Assembly (NCBI GenBank): GCA_963750045.1
Contig: CAVVPD010000003.1
Coordinates: 434,001-498,000, forward strand
DNA: 64,000 bases
From: DASUAS01 sp963750045
Lineage (GTDB): Bacteria; Actinomycetota; Acidimicrobiia; IMCC26256; DASPTH01
Reading direction: 5' to 3'
Shown here: piece after piece, positions 1 to 9,843 of the stretch
How positions within the stretch are numbered: the first letter of the stretch is position 1
Layout: each line of letters begins with the position of its first letter
Position numbers and translations under genes: made by a program
Notes under the pieces: model-generated
Databases searched by the model: none
What the model was told of the DNA's origin: nothing
Seen by the model: the letters and a program-made list of their open reading frames with translations, nothing else

Positions 1-33
1 CCCGACCTCTCGACCTCCTCAGAGCACGCGGTC

Positions 34-1215
34 GTGGAGTACAACCCGTTCGCCCGGAACACACAGATCAACCCGTACCCGGTGTACCGATGGCTACGCG
101 ACGACTCGCCCGTCTACCACAACCCCGATGTCGGCTTCTACGCCCTGTCCCGCTTCGACGACGTGCTGCGGGCGCATCTCGACACGACGAGGTTCCTGTC
201 AGGACACGGGGTGACGATCGAGGACACCGGCACGTCGGCCGATCTGCTGATCACGAAGGACGAACCGGAGCACACGTGGCACCGGAAGCTCGTGTCGCGC
301 GTGCTTCACTCCGCGTGCGATCGCGAACCTGGAAGATGCCGTGCGCACCGTCGCCGCCGAAGCACTCGAGAAGCGCGCCGAGCGCGGCGAGATGGAGATC
401 ATCGGTGAGCTGTCGGGGTACCTGCCGATGGCGATCATCGCCGAGATGCTCGGCCTGCCGGTCGAGATCCGAGCGCGTCTGCGCGAGCTCTCGGACCGCG
501 CACTCGCCCGTCCCGACAACGGCATCGCCGAGACACCCCCGACGCCCTCGAGGCCTCCCAGGAGATGACGATGCTCCTCCTCGAGGTCGTCGCCGACATC
601 GTCGAGCATCCCGGCGACGACATCGCAAGCATGTTGCTGCAGGCACAGGTCACCGACGGTGACGGCAACCAGTTCTCGCTCACCCAGCAGCAGGTCGCAG
701 TGCGCCTCCTCGAGCTCGCGTTCGCTGGCCACGAGACGACGGCCAAGCTCATCGCCAACGGCGTGGTCGCCCTTGCTTGGTACCCGGATCAACGGACCGA
801 ACTGGTAGAGCACCAGGAGCTGCTACCTCACAGCGATCGAGGAGATGCTCCGGTGGGATCCGCCCTCGCACTACCAGGGGCGATGGGTCGAGGAAGATGT
901 GGAGCTCCACGGAGTGACCATCCCCGCCGACTCGCGAGTGATCCTCGTCACCGGAGCGGCCCAGCACGACGATCGCGTCTTCGACGAACCCGAGTTGTTC
1001 GACTTCCATCGCGACCTCGAGCGTCACGTCGGCTTCGGGTTCGGTTCACATCTGTGCGTCGGCGCCGCACTGGCTCGGCTCGAGACTCGCGTCACGTTCG
1101 AGGAGTTGCTGGCCCGATACCCCGCTACGAGATTGGCGAACCGATCGTCCGCGCGTACAGCAGCAACGTCCGCGGTCTCGCCCGGTTGCCAATCATCCTC
1201 GAACCGACCGGCTGA
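34..1215 (+). pseudogene. Cytochrome P450, broken by about four frameshifts
   Basis: Pieces in different frames add up to one bacterial P450 of about 390 residues. It would be a heme monooxygenase that takes electrons from a ferredoxin. The I-helix motif AGHET lies near 724-738 and the heme-cysteine loop FGFGSHLCVG near 1034-1063. The N-terminal part (PYPVYRWLR, 34 to about 320) and the tail (RLPIILEPTG, ending at 1215) are also typical. Frame changes fall near 320, 565, 830 and 1115. The first possible start is the GTG at 34, but the frame is open to base 1, so the gene may begin outside the window. It converges on the TetR gene. The frameshifts may be sequencing errors; as read, the gene is not functional. 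Confidence 0.85.
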
Positions 1216-1233
1216 CGCCGGGAGTCCGAGAGG

Positions 1234-1863
1234 TCAGCGTGCTTTGCGCTTCGTGCGTTTGGCACGCGGTGCAAGGCCGCCGACAATGTGACGCTCGACG
1301 AACGTACGGAAGGACTTCGGCTTCGAGGCGTCGAACGCAGCAGAACCTGGCATCACCGTGAGCGACATGAACATGCGAGCGATCCACTCGCTCGCGGCAC
1401 GCTCGTCGAGATCGTTCGCCACCTCGCCGCGCGCTTTGGCCGCCTCGACGTAGGAACAATGAACGTCGACATCCGGCGCAGTCCGCACCGTCGCGGTCGG
1501 ACGCGAGCAGACGCAGCAACTCACGGTCGTCGTTGACGAGCCAGTTGCGACGATAGTTGTTGATGTTGCGGGCAAAGACCTCGGCGAACGCACCGACTTG
1601 GTCGACAAGCGTGTCCTCGCGGACTCATCACGTCGGCCGCTTCGCCGTAGTAATTCTCGGTGTTGCGCTCGACGGTCGCGTCGATCAACGACTGCCGATC
1701 GGAGAAGTACCGATACACCGTCCACACGCGACAGCTCGGCCGTGCGTGCGACGTCAATGAGGCTCGTCTTGTCGATCCCCAACTGCTTGAAGCAGAGGAG
1801 CGCGGCCTCGAGAATCCGGGCTCTCGTCGAGTCGTCGGCCCCCGACTCCATGCTCGCCGCCAT
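1234..1863 (-). CDS. TetR-family transcriptional regulator (frameshifted)
   Basis: The N-terminal part carries a TetR DNA-binding domain: TRARILEAALLCFKQLGID, then a helix-turn-helix that continues in a second frame as VYRYFSDRQSLIDATVERN. The ligand-binding half returns in the first frame and ends KRTKRKAR. Frame changes lie near 1735 and 1620. Restored length is about 205 residues, normal for the family. The start is uncertain; ATG 1863 or 1851 and GTG 1899 are all possible. It follows the acyl-CoA synthetase gene on the same strand and probably belongs to the P450-ligase operon that begins at 4800, which suggests local control by the substrate or its CoA ester. The ligand is unknown. Confidence 0.75.
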   Translation of the reverse strand: MAASMESGADDSTRARILEAALLCFKQLGIDKTSLIDVARTAELSRVDGVSVLLRSAVVDRRDRRAQHRELLRRSGRRDESARTRLSTKSVRSPRSLPATSTTIVATGSSTTTVSCCVCSRPTATVRTAPDVDVHCSYVEAAKARGEVANDLDERAASEWIARMFMSLTVMPGSAAFDASKPKSFRTFVERHIVGGLAPRAKRTKRKAR

Positions 1864-1943
1864 GCTGCCACCCGCTGCCGTAGTTCCGGACCCCGACACC
1901 GTAGTGTCGGCCAGCGACGGCCCTGCGGATCAGCTCGATTGGG

Positions 1944-3571
1944 TCAGCGGGACACCGAAAGCCGCAGATCCTCTCGCAGCGCCTGCTTCTTGATCTTGCC
2001 CGACGGCGTGCGGGGGAAGTCCTGCACCACCCGCAACTCCTCGGGCCAGCTTCTGGCGCGCGATCCCGGCGAGCTCGAAGTGCCGCGCGCACGTCGTCGA
2101 GTGATGGCGCCGGGCGGCCCGGGATGGTCGCCACGAACGCGCACCCGTGCTCGCCGAGGCGCGGATCGGGCGCTGCGACCACCGCGACCTCCGACAGGCC
2201 CGGCATCCGGAGCAGCACTTCCTCGACCTCGCTGGCACTGACGTTCTCACCCCCGCGGATGATGATGTCCTTCTTGCGGTCGGCGATCGTGAAGTAGCCA
2301 TCGGGACCCCGGAGCGCGAGGTCCTCGGTGTGGTACCAACCGTCGGCGTCGATCGCCGAGTCAGTGAGCGAACCGTCGACGTACCCGAGGAACATCTCGG
2401 GACCGCGGCTGAGGATCTCACCGACGACGCCGTCGGGCACGTCGTGGCCCTCGTCATCGACGAGACGCACCTCGCATCCCGCCATCGGCCTGCCTTCGGT
2501 GTATTTACGGTGCTCGGGCGTATCGGTCCGGACACCCCCGATCGACGTCGGGTGCTCCGTCGAACCGTACGACCGCACCGTCATGATGCCGATCTCCTCG
2601 GCGCGGTCGCCGACGGCTCCGGGGATCGGTGAACCACCGAGCCCGACGCACTCGATGAGCGCCGCATGCTCGGCGGTGAAGCTCGGCGCGTCGAGGAGGC
2701 TGGTGAGGAAGTACGTGGCGCCGCTGCCCGAGGTGAGTCCGGCCTCGAGCATTGCGGCGAGGATGCGCTCGGGATCCCAGCGATCGACGATGTGACACGC
2801 CTCACCTCGTAGAAGTGGTCGCATCGCGCCGCCGATCATCCCCATCGCGTCCGCGAGTGGAGCGCCGGTGAGCAGCGGCCGCGGTGCACCGACGTCGTAC
2901 GCGCCGATCTGCAACGCCTCAGCCACGACCGTGTTGCTCACGTGCACGACGCCCTTCGGGTCGGCGGTCGTGCCCGACGTGTATCCGATCGTGGCCGGTT
3001 GCATCGGGTCGACGGCCGGGAGCTCGGCCAGGGGCGCGGTGTCGAGCAGGTCGGCGAAGGGAATCGCCCACGGCGCCGAGCCCTCGCCTACGAGCACGAC
3101 CTGGTCGAGGGTGGGCAGTTCGCCACGAAGTCCCTCGAGCGCGGCGAGGTAGTCGGACGAGCCGAACGCCGCGGTGGTCAGGTGGACCCGTCCACCGAGC
3201 TGGTCGAGGATGAAGTGCAGCTCCTTCGGTCCGTAGAAGTGCACGACGGGTACGACGGTCGCGCCCGCCATCGCGGCGCCGTAGAGCGCGATCAGCGCCT
3301 CCACCCGGTTGGGCAATTGGTAGGTCACCACGTCGCCGGGTTGCACCCCGAGGCCACGCAGGCCCACGGCGAACTTGCGGGCCTCTCGATGGACCTCGAG
3401 GAAGGTGCCGCGGTACGGCTCGGTGTCGGACCAGAAGCGGACTTCACGCGTCGCGTGCTGCTCGAGCAACTCGTCGAAGAAGTCGCCGAGCGAGACGTCG
3501 CGCCAGAACCCTTCGGCGCGGTATCGGGCCTGGAGTTCGGCACTCGGAGCGCGCAGAGAGAGGTCGAGCAC
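1944..3571 (-). CDS. Acyl-CoA synthetase (AMP-forming, FadD-like)
   Basis: An ANL-superfamily ligase that would activate a carboxylic acid through an acyl-adenylate to a CoA thioester. The P-loop-like motif YTSGTTADPKG, the adenylate motif YGSTE, the DGWYHTEDLA segment and the hinge DRKKDIIIRGGENVS are all present. The C-terminal catalytic lysine region (PRTPSGKIKKQALRED) appears only after two frame changes near 2130 and 2070, and the repaired protein ends at 1944. Length is about 540 residues, normal for the family. The GTG start at 3571 follows a GAGGC-type ribosome site. The gene lies 26 nt downstream of a P450 gene and ahead of a TetR gene, so oxidation and CoA activation of one substrate are probably linked. 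Confidence 0.9.
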
Positions 3572-3597
3572 GGCGGAAGCCTCGCGATCGGTGTGAG

Positions 3598-4800
3598 TCA
3601 GGGGACGAGCCGCACGGGGAACTCGTCGTAGGTGTGGATCAACGACGACGCCCGGAGAGTGCCCTTGCCGACCCGTTCGATGCCGCTCGCGCGCCGGGCG
3701 AGCTCCTCGAGCACGACGCGCCCCTCCCTACGGGCCAGGTGCGCGCCCATGCAGAAGTGCTCGCCGATGCCGAAGCCGAGTTGTCCCGACGCGTCAGCCC
3801 GGTGGATGTCGAAGGTGTCGACGTCGTCCCAGCGGTCTTCGTCACGGTTGGCCGCGGAGTAGAGCAGGAGCACGCCGTCGCCCTCGCGGATCACCTTGTC
3901 GCGCAGCGGCACGTCGGTCGTCGCCTTGCGCGCCATGCTCATGACCGGCGTCCACCAGCGCAGCGTCTCCTCGACCACGTTGCCGGCCATCGCGGGCGAC
4001 GGGTCGGCGAACAGCTCGGCAGCCTGGTCGGGGAATTCCGTCAGCACGTGGCCGAGACCGCCGATGAGGCTCTGCGTCGTCTCGCTCCCCGCCGCGAGGA
4101 GCGTCAGCCCGTAGCCGATGATCTCCGCGTCGTCGAGCGGACGGCCGTCGAACTCGGCCTGGGTGAGCAACGTCAGCAGGTCGTCGGTGGGATTGGCGCG
4201 GCGCTCGTTCGCGAGGTTCCAGAGGTAGGGACCGACCTCGTTGAAGATGACGTCCATGTCCTCGGGACTGCCCTGGCCCGACCCCTGATTGGTGATGACC
4301 GTCGCCCACTCGACGACCTGGTGCCAATCCGCGTCAGGGACCCCGAGGAGCTTCGAGAAGACGTAGACGGGGACCGGCTCGGCCACCCGCCCGATCAGGT
4401 CGAATTCGCCGTCGGGGAGTCCGTCGACAACGTTCCGGATCACGGTGCGGACGTGGTCTTCGATGGCGTTGACCATCTTGGGCGTGAAGCGCGAGCTGAC
4501 GACCTTGCGGTAGTGCGCATGCTGCGGCGGGTCCATGAACATCACGCTCGGCTGACCGTCCATCGACGGACGCTCGCCGCGCCGCCGCTGCACGAGGCCG
4601 GACAGGATCGCGATCTCCCGCGACGAGAACAGGAGCGGGTGGGTGGAGATGAACTTGATGTCGTCCCACTTCGTGATGACCCAGAAGTCGCCTTCTTCGT
4701 ACCAGTGCACCGGGTCCTCGGCTCGGAGGCGCCGATACGTGGCATGGGGATCACCCAGATAGAAGTCGGGGTGGTCGAACCGATCGGCGAGCATCTCCAT
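3598..4800 (-). CDS. Cytochrome P450
   Basis: An intact 400-residue soluble P450. The I-helix motif is AAGSETTQS, the K-helix ExxR region is EETLRW, and the heme loop FGIGEHFCMG carries the axial cysteine. The start is placed at ATG 4800 because similarity begins at MEMLADRFDHPDFYLGDPHA; the reading frame continues upstream without family-like sequence. A CTAGTGT box lies just upstream, so the transcript may have a very short leader. It is the first gene of the operon with the acyl-CoA synthetase and TetR regulator. It resembles the P450 at 22448-23653 through most of its length (DPHA, PVHWY, FWVITK, LLAAGSETTQSLI), so the two are paralogues. The substrate is unknown. Confidence 0.95.
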   Translation of the reverse strand: MEMLADRFDHPDFYLGDPHATYRRLRAEDPVHWYEEGDFWVITKWDDIKFISTHPLLFSSREIAILSGLVQRRRGERPSMDGQPSVMFMDPPQHAHYRKVVSSRFTPKMVNAIEDHVRTVIRNVVDGLPDGEFDLIGRVAEPVPVYVFSKLLGVPDADWHQVVEWATVITNQGSGQGSPEDMDVIFNEVGPYLWNLANERRANPTDDLLTLLTQAEFDGRPLDDAEIIGYGLTLLAAGSETTQSLIGGLGHVLTEFPDQAAELFADPSPAMAGNVVEETLRWWTPVMSMARKATTDVPLRDKVIREGDGVLLLYSAANRDEDRWDDVDTFDIHRADASGQLGFGIGEHFCMGAHLARREGRVVLEELARRASGIERVGKGTLRASSLIHTYDEFPVRLVP

Positions 4801-4975
4801 GGGAGAGCACACTAGAACGCACCTTGTTCGATTGCCATCTTCGTTGCCGCCCCACTCCCGAGGACGGACGACCGCCGCCCACTGATATTCAATGTTACAG
4901 TCATCGTGCAACTGCTCAGTCGGTACAGGCCGGCCGGTTGCACTCGCGGCCAACCACGATCAGGAATGGGGGACT
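4801..4975. promoter_or_regulatory. Divergent promoter region, P450 / substrate-binding protein
   Basis: A 175-bp intergenic region between genes that point away from each other. The stretch 4882-4925 is AT-richer than its surroundings (ATATTCAATGTTACAG). On the minus strand TTGCAC and TATCAG lie 18 bp apart and could form a weak promoter for the P450 operon. A plus-strand promoter must also lie here, but no clear pair of hexamers was found. Confidence 0.4.
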
Positions 4976-6262
4976 GTGTGTTGGGCACAACCAGCAGGAA
5001 GTTGTCACGCGGCGCGTGTCGCGGTGGCACTCGCTCTCGTGATCGGCATGGCCGTCGTCGCCGTCGACGCCGCGGGCGCCCGATCGCTGCCACACCAGCA
5101 GTCGGTGCCCGGTTTCGACGGCAAGACGATCAAGGTCTCGGGTCTCGTGTCGGCATCGAACTTCTTCGATGCGCCGATCGGAGCACAGGCCCGGTTCAAG
5201 GCCGCCAACGACAGCAACGAGCTCGGGAAGGGCATCAAGATCGAGTACGGCGACACGGCCGACGACAAGTTCGACGTCGCCACCTCGATCGCCGAGGCCC
5301 GTCGCCTCGTCGAGCAGGAGGGCGTCTTCGCCGTCGTCCCGATGGTCACCGCCACCGGACCCGGCGACTACATGAACCAGAAGAAGGTCCCCTACTTCGG
5401 GTGGGGCTTCGACAAGAGCTACTGCGGAGCCGGTGACACGCTGTACGGCTTCGGCTTCAGTGGCTGCGTCCTTCCCCCCGATCCGAAGAAGGTGCCCGAC
5501 TTCTCGGCCGGCAACGTCTACAAGCTGCTGACGTCCAAGGGGATCAAGCACCCGACGATCGCCGCCATCGGGACCGACAGTGCCGCTGGCCACACCTCGA
5601 TGAAGTCGTTCATCGCTCAGGCCACCGGCAGCGGTCTGAAGGTCGTGTGGGCGAAGCCCATCCTCCCCGCCGCGCCGGCCGTGACCGGCGACTACTCGCC
5701 GTACGTGCAGCAGATCATGGCGTCGAACGGGGGCAAGGGCCCGGACATGGTGTTTCTCGCCGCGGGCTTGAACGACGGGCTGGCGATGCCGAAGGCGCTG
5801 CGCAGCGCGGGATACAAGGGCCTGACCATGACCTCCTACTACTCGGACGCGTTGCTCAAGGGACTGGCCGACACCTACATCGCGGTCTCCTTCGCACCGT
5901 TCGAGCAACACACGAAGGGAATCGACAAGGTCGTCGCCGACATCAAGGCGTTCAAGCCTGACGCGAAGCCTTCGGCGACCATGGCCGTGGGCTACTTCGC
6001 TGCTGACTTCTTCGTGAAGGCGATCAAGAAGCTCGGCGTGAAGAACCTGACTCGGGCGGCGCTCCAGAAGACCGCTGCGCACATGACGTATTCGATTCCG
6101 GGGACGGCGGGACCGACGCAGTACCCCAAGGCATTCCAGGCACTGAACAGCTACTGCGCAGGCACCGTGTACGACGACGGCACGCAGTTCACCGTCGCCG
6201 AACCGTTCACCTGCACCAACCACTTCACCAGCACGAAGGGCATCCCTTCAGAAGTGGGCTGA
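4976..6262 (+). CDS. ABC transporter substrate-binding protein (Peripla_BP_6 type, orphan)
   Basis: A secreted type I periplasmic-binding-fold protein of 428 residues. Such proteins capture branched-chain amino acids, amides, carboxylates or aromatic compounds. The GTG start at 4976, behind a G-rich ribosome site, gives a signal-peptide-like N-terminus with hydrophobic core VAVALALVIGMAVVAV and an AGA cleavage area. The mature part has KVSGLVSASNFFDAPIGAQA and the strand-hinge pattern GDYSPYVQQIM. No permease or ATPase gene is adjacent. It is divergent from the P450-ligase operon and related to the orphan binding protein at 19457, so both may serve uptake or sensing of the catabolic substrate. 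A lipobox cysteine is not evident at the cleavage site. Confidence 0.85.
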   Translation: MCWAQPAGSCHAARVAVALALVIGMAVVAVDAAGARSLPHQQSVPGFDGKTIKVSGLVSASNFFDAPIGAQARFKAANDSNELGKGIKIEYGDTADDKFDVATSIAEARRLVEQEGVFAVVPMVTATGPGDYMNQKKVPYFGWGFDKSYCGAGDTLYGFGFSGCVLPPDPKKVPDFSAGNVYKLLTSKGIKHPTIAAIGTDSAAGHTSMKSFIAQATGSGLKVVWAKPILPAAPAVTGDYSPYVQQIMASNGGKGPDMVFLAAGLNDGLAMPKALRSAGYKGLTMTSYYSDALLKGLADTYIAVSFAPFEQHTKGIDKVVADIKAFKPDAKPSATMAVGYFAADFFVKAIKKLGVKNLTRAALQKTAAHMTYSIPGTAGPTQYPKAFQALNSYCAGTVYDDGTQFTVAEPFTCTNHFTSTKGIPSEVG

Positions 6263-6279
6263 ACCTGGTTGACGACCGA

Positions 6280-6309
6280 CGACGCCCGGGGCCGGATGCC
6301 CGGGCGTCG
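6280..6309. terminator. GC-rich hairpin between convergent genes
   Basis: A perfect 11-bp inverted repeat, CGACGCCCGGG at 6280-6290 and CCCGGGCGTCG at 6299-6309, encloses an 8-base loop. It lies between the stop codons of the binding-protein gene and the convergent molybdopterin oxidoreductase gene. There is no T tract on either side, so it would be a factor-assisted or bidirectional terminator. Confidence 0.7.
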
Positions 6310-6323
6310 CGTCCCGGATCGCG

Positions 6324-8629
6324 TCAGGTCGGAACGACGAGGCGCACCACGATCGACTTCGAGGTCGGCGTGTTGCTCGTCTCCGCGGTGCTGTCAAGGG
6401 GTACGAGGACGTTGGCCTCGGGAAAGTACGCAGCACACGTTCCCGGTGCCACCGGGTAGGCGACCAGACGGAACGAGCGGGCGCGCCGTTCGGTGCGGTC
6501 ACTGTCGTTGACGACGTCGACGACATCACCGTCACGCCACCCCAGCATGGCGAGATCGCGCTCGTGCGCGAACACGACGCGGCGCCCCTGCGAGATCCCG
6601 CGGTACCGGTCGTCGAGTCCGTAGATCGTCGTGTTGTACTGGTCGTGGCTGCGCACCGTCTGCAACAGCAGTCGGCCGTCGGGCACCTCCAACACCTCGA
6701 GAGGATTGACCGTGAACCTTGCCCGCCCGGTGTCGGTGGCGAACACTCGCGCGTCACGCGGGCCGTTGGGCAGGGTGAAGCCGCCGGTGGCTGCGAGCCG
6801 CGCGTTGTAGTCGGCGAAGCCCGGGATCACCCGCGAGATGTGATCGCGCACCACGCGGTAGTCGGCCGTGCACACGTCCCAGTCGATCGCGGGATCGGGA
6901 TCGAGCGTGTGGCGCGCCAGGCCGCACACGATGGCGACCTCGCTGCGGAGGTGCGGCGAGACCGGGGCCAGACGACCGGTGGAAGCGTGCACCTCCCCCA
7001 TCGAGTCCTCCACCGAAACCTGCTGCGGACCCCCAGATTGGACGTCGCGGTCAGAACGCGCGAGGCACGGGAGAATCAGAGCGGTCTCGCCACACACCAC
7101 GTGGGAGCGGTTGAGCTTGGTCGACACCTGAACCGTCAGGCGGCAGCGGTACAGCGCAGCCCACGTCGCGTCGGCATCGGGCGCGGCCGCAGCGAAGTTC
7201 CCGCCCAGTCCCACGAACACCTCCGCACGACCGTCAGCCATGGCGCGGATGCTGTCAACCGTGTCGAACCCCGGCGATCGAGGCGGCGCGAAGGAGAACT
7301 CATGCTCGAGCGCGTCGAGCAGCGCCGCCGAAGGCCTCTCGTAGATGCCCATGGTTCGGTCGCCCTGCACGTTGCTGTGGCCGCGCACCGGGCACAACCC
7401 CGCCCCCGGCTTGCCGACGTTGCCCAGGAGGAGCGCGAAGTTGACGATCTCGCGGATCGTCGCGACCGAGTTGCGGTGCTGGGTGAGGCCCATCGCCCAG
7501 CAGATCACGATGCGCTCCGACTCGAGCACCATCCGCAAGGTCGCGTCGATCTCGCGCCACGACAAACCGGTGGCGCGCTCGACGTCGTCCCAGGACAACC
7601 CTTCGAGGTACTCGCTGAGCGCGTCGAGGCCGTCGCACGACTCGTCGATGAACGTGTGGTCGAGCACCTCGCCCGGCCGTTGCTGCTCCTCGCGGAGAAC
7701 CAGGTGGTTGAGCGCCTGGAACAGCGCGAGGTCGCCGTTCACCCGGATCTGCAAGAACTGGTCGGCCAACGCGGTGCCGGAGCCGACGATCCCGCTCGCG
7801 CTGCGGGTTCTTGAACCGGATCAGACCCGCCTCCGGGAGCGGATTGATCGCGATGATCCGCGCGCCGCACGCTTCGCACGTTCGAGCGTGGTGAGCATCC
7901 GCGGATGGTTGGTGCCCGGGTTCTGCCCCACCACGAAGATGAGGTCGGCGGCCTGCAGGTCGTCGAGGGTCACCGTGCCCTTGCCCATGCCGATGGTGTC
8001 AGTGAGCGCGACGCCGCTCGACTCGTGGCACATGTTGGAGCAGTCCGGCAGGTTGTTGGTGCCGAACCGGCGCACGAAGAGCTGGTAGAGGAACGCGGCT
8101 TCATTGCTCGTCCGCCCCGACGTGTAGAACACCGCCTCGTCGGGGGTCGCGAGCGTGCGCAGCTCGTCGCCGACGAGACGGAACGCGTCGTCCCATCCGA
8201 TGGGTTCGTAGTGGTCGCGACCACGCCGTTTCACCATCGGTTCGGTCAGGCGGCCCTGCTTGCCGAGCCAATGATCAGATCTCGTCGCGAGCTCGGTTAC
8301 GGAGTGTTGGGCGAAGAACGCCCGCGTCACCGTCTCGCGGTCGCTTCCTCCGCGATCGCCTTGGCACCGTTCTCGCAGAACTCGAAGTGTGAGCGATCGC
8401 TCGGCTCGGGCCACGCGCACCCGGGGCAGTCGAACCCGCCGACCTGGTTCAGCCGCAGCAGCGCGCGGGCACCACGAACCACGCCGGCCTGGCCGAGCAC
8501 GTGCTCCGAAGCGACCGCCACCGCCCGAACCCCGGCAGCGACCTCCTTGGGCGGGCCGACGTCGAGATCGAGCTCGGGTGCAGCGGGATCACCGGAGGCG
8601 TGCGCTTGGGGCCGAGACCGCCGTGTCAT
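6324..8629 (-). CDS. FdhF/YdeP-family molybdopterin oxidoreductase (frameshifted)
   Basis: Segments in three frames form one protein of about 765 residues belonging to the formate-dehydrogenase-alpha-like molybdopterin family. The N-terminus has VGPPKEVAAGV and the signature FDCPGCAWPEP. The Mo-binding region carries PDCSNMCHESSG, followed by VVGQNPGTNHPRMLTTLERA, GNVGKPGAGLCPVRGHSNVQ and a C-terminal dinucleotide-binding domain (TVRSHDQYNTTIYG). Frame changes lie near 8340, 7860 and 7800. ATG 8629 fits family N-termini better than 8689. It is the last gene of a six-gene minus-strand operon. Members of this family are often called formate dehydrogenases, but many, such as E. coli YdeP, have no proven formate activity; the substrate here is unknown. 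Confidence 0.85.
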
Positions 8630-8669
8630 GGGGAGACCATCGTGCCACGCGCCGACGATCCGTTCGTGA

Positions 8670-9612
8670 TCAGGACGGTGAGAACCCAATCGTCTCGGCG
8701 AATCCGGCCGCGAGCTCGAGGAACTGCGCTCTCGACGTCACAACGCCCGACCCCGGATGCTCGAACGACACGCCGGCGTGGGTCACGCCCATCTCCGTCA
8801 GCTCACCGACCTGGTCGGTGTAGGCACTGGCATCGAACCCATCGGTCCCGAAGTAGCCGACGCCCATGGGCCCGAAGTTCACGTCGATGGGCTCGGTACG
8901 ACCGGCGCGCTCGGCTTCTTCGCGGAGCGTGCCGAGCATGCGCCGCAGGTCGTCGAGCGACTCGAGCGACGCGGTCCGCACGCGCTGCGCGAACTTCGCC
9001 GGCGCCGGCATCGGGATCCAGCCGTCGCCCCGCTGCGCCGCCCGGCGCAGCACGCGCGGGTGCATTCCCGCCGATCCAGATCGGCGGTCCGGGTCGCTGC
9101 GCCGGCGTGGGCAGGGCCACATGACCGACTTGCGCGTCGAACGTCGCGCCCGACGCGTGCACGACCTCGCCGGTCCAGACCTGTCTCAGCAGGTCGATGG
9201 TCTCGTCGAGGCGGTCGTTGCGGGCCACGAAGTCGGCACCCAAGGCATGGAACTCGGGTTCGAGATAGCCGGCACCGGTCCCGAGGATCACGCGCCCGTC
9301 GGTGAGCGAATCGAGCGACGCGATCGCCTTCGCCGCGAGGAACGGGTTGCGGTAGGCGAGGATGTAGAGGTTCGTCATCAGCCGGAGCGACGTCGTGAGC
9401 GCGCCCACGACCGCCAGCGCCACCGTCGGTTCGAGCGCGTGGTGTCCGCCGGTCTCGATGAAGCGTGCCGGGGGCATCGGGTGATCGGTCACGTACACAC
9501 CGTGGTATCCCAGCGATTCGATCTCAGGCGCGATCTCCGCGAGCGCGTCGACGGTCGCGAACTCCTCGCGGCGCGCGACGTCATCGGTGGGAAGGCCGAG
9601 GATGTACTTCAC
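8670..9612 (-). CDS. LLM-class F420-dependent oxidoreductase (frameshifted)
   Basis: A luciferase-like TIM-barrel protein of about 313 residues. It starts MKYILGLPTDD and shows GYHGVYVTDHPMPPARF, LRLMTNLYILAYRNPFLAAK and the GRVILGTGAGYLEPEFHALG block common in actinobacterial F420-dependent LLM enzymes. A frame change near 9065 joins this part to the C-terminal half (RAAQRGDGWIPMPAPAKFAQ). Three bases separate it from the lipoyl-domain gene and 40 from the molybdopterin oxidoreductase, so it sits inside the same operon. The role is probably hydride transfer or oxygenation of a catabolic intermediate; cofactor choice (F420 or FMN) is inferred only from family resemblance. Confidence 0.88.
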
Positions 9613-9615
9613 GGC

Positions 9616-9843
9616 TCAGTCGATCGTCGCGATGAGCGTGCCGACTGCGTACGTCTCGCCTTCGTCCGCGTGCCACGAAACGACACCGGCGCTCGGCGCG
9701 TCGATGGCCATCTCGACCTTGTCGGTCTCGAGCTCGTACAGCGGATCACCTTCGGCCACGGTTGCGCCGTGCTCGACGAGGAACTTGGACAGCACGGCTT
9801 CGGTGATGGCGTCGCCCGGCTTCGGGATGCGGATCTCGGTCAC
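9616..9843 (-). CDS. Stand-alone lipoyl-domain protein
   Basis: A 75-residue protein that consists only of a biotinyl/lipoyl attachment domain. It starts VTEIRIPKPGDAITEAVLSK and has the lipoylation motif ELETDKVEMAIDAP, whose lysine would carry the swinging arm. The GTG start at 9843 overlaps the stop of the E1 gene (GTGA), so translation is coupled. A normal E2 acyltransferase has this domain plus a peripheral-subunit-binding domain and a 230-residue catalytic domain; both are missing here and nothing similar lies nearby. It probably receives the acyl group made by the fused E1 enzyme upstream. The acceptor that completes the reaction is not in the window. Confidence 0.9.
   Translation of the reverse strand: MTEIRIPKPGDAITEAVLSKFLVEHGATVAEGDPLYELETDKVEMAIDAPSAGVVSWHADEGETYAVGTLIATID

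Noticed and set aside
4916..6223. A long open frame on the minus strand, antisense to the binding-protein gene
   Set aside because: It has no family motifs, is arginine- and histidine-rich as expected for a shadow frame in GC-rich DNA, and the plus-strand gene is clear.
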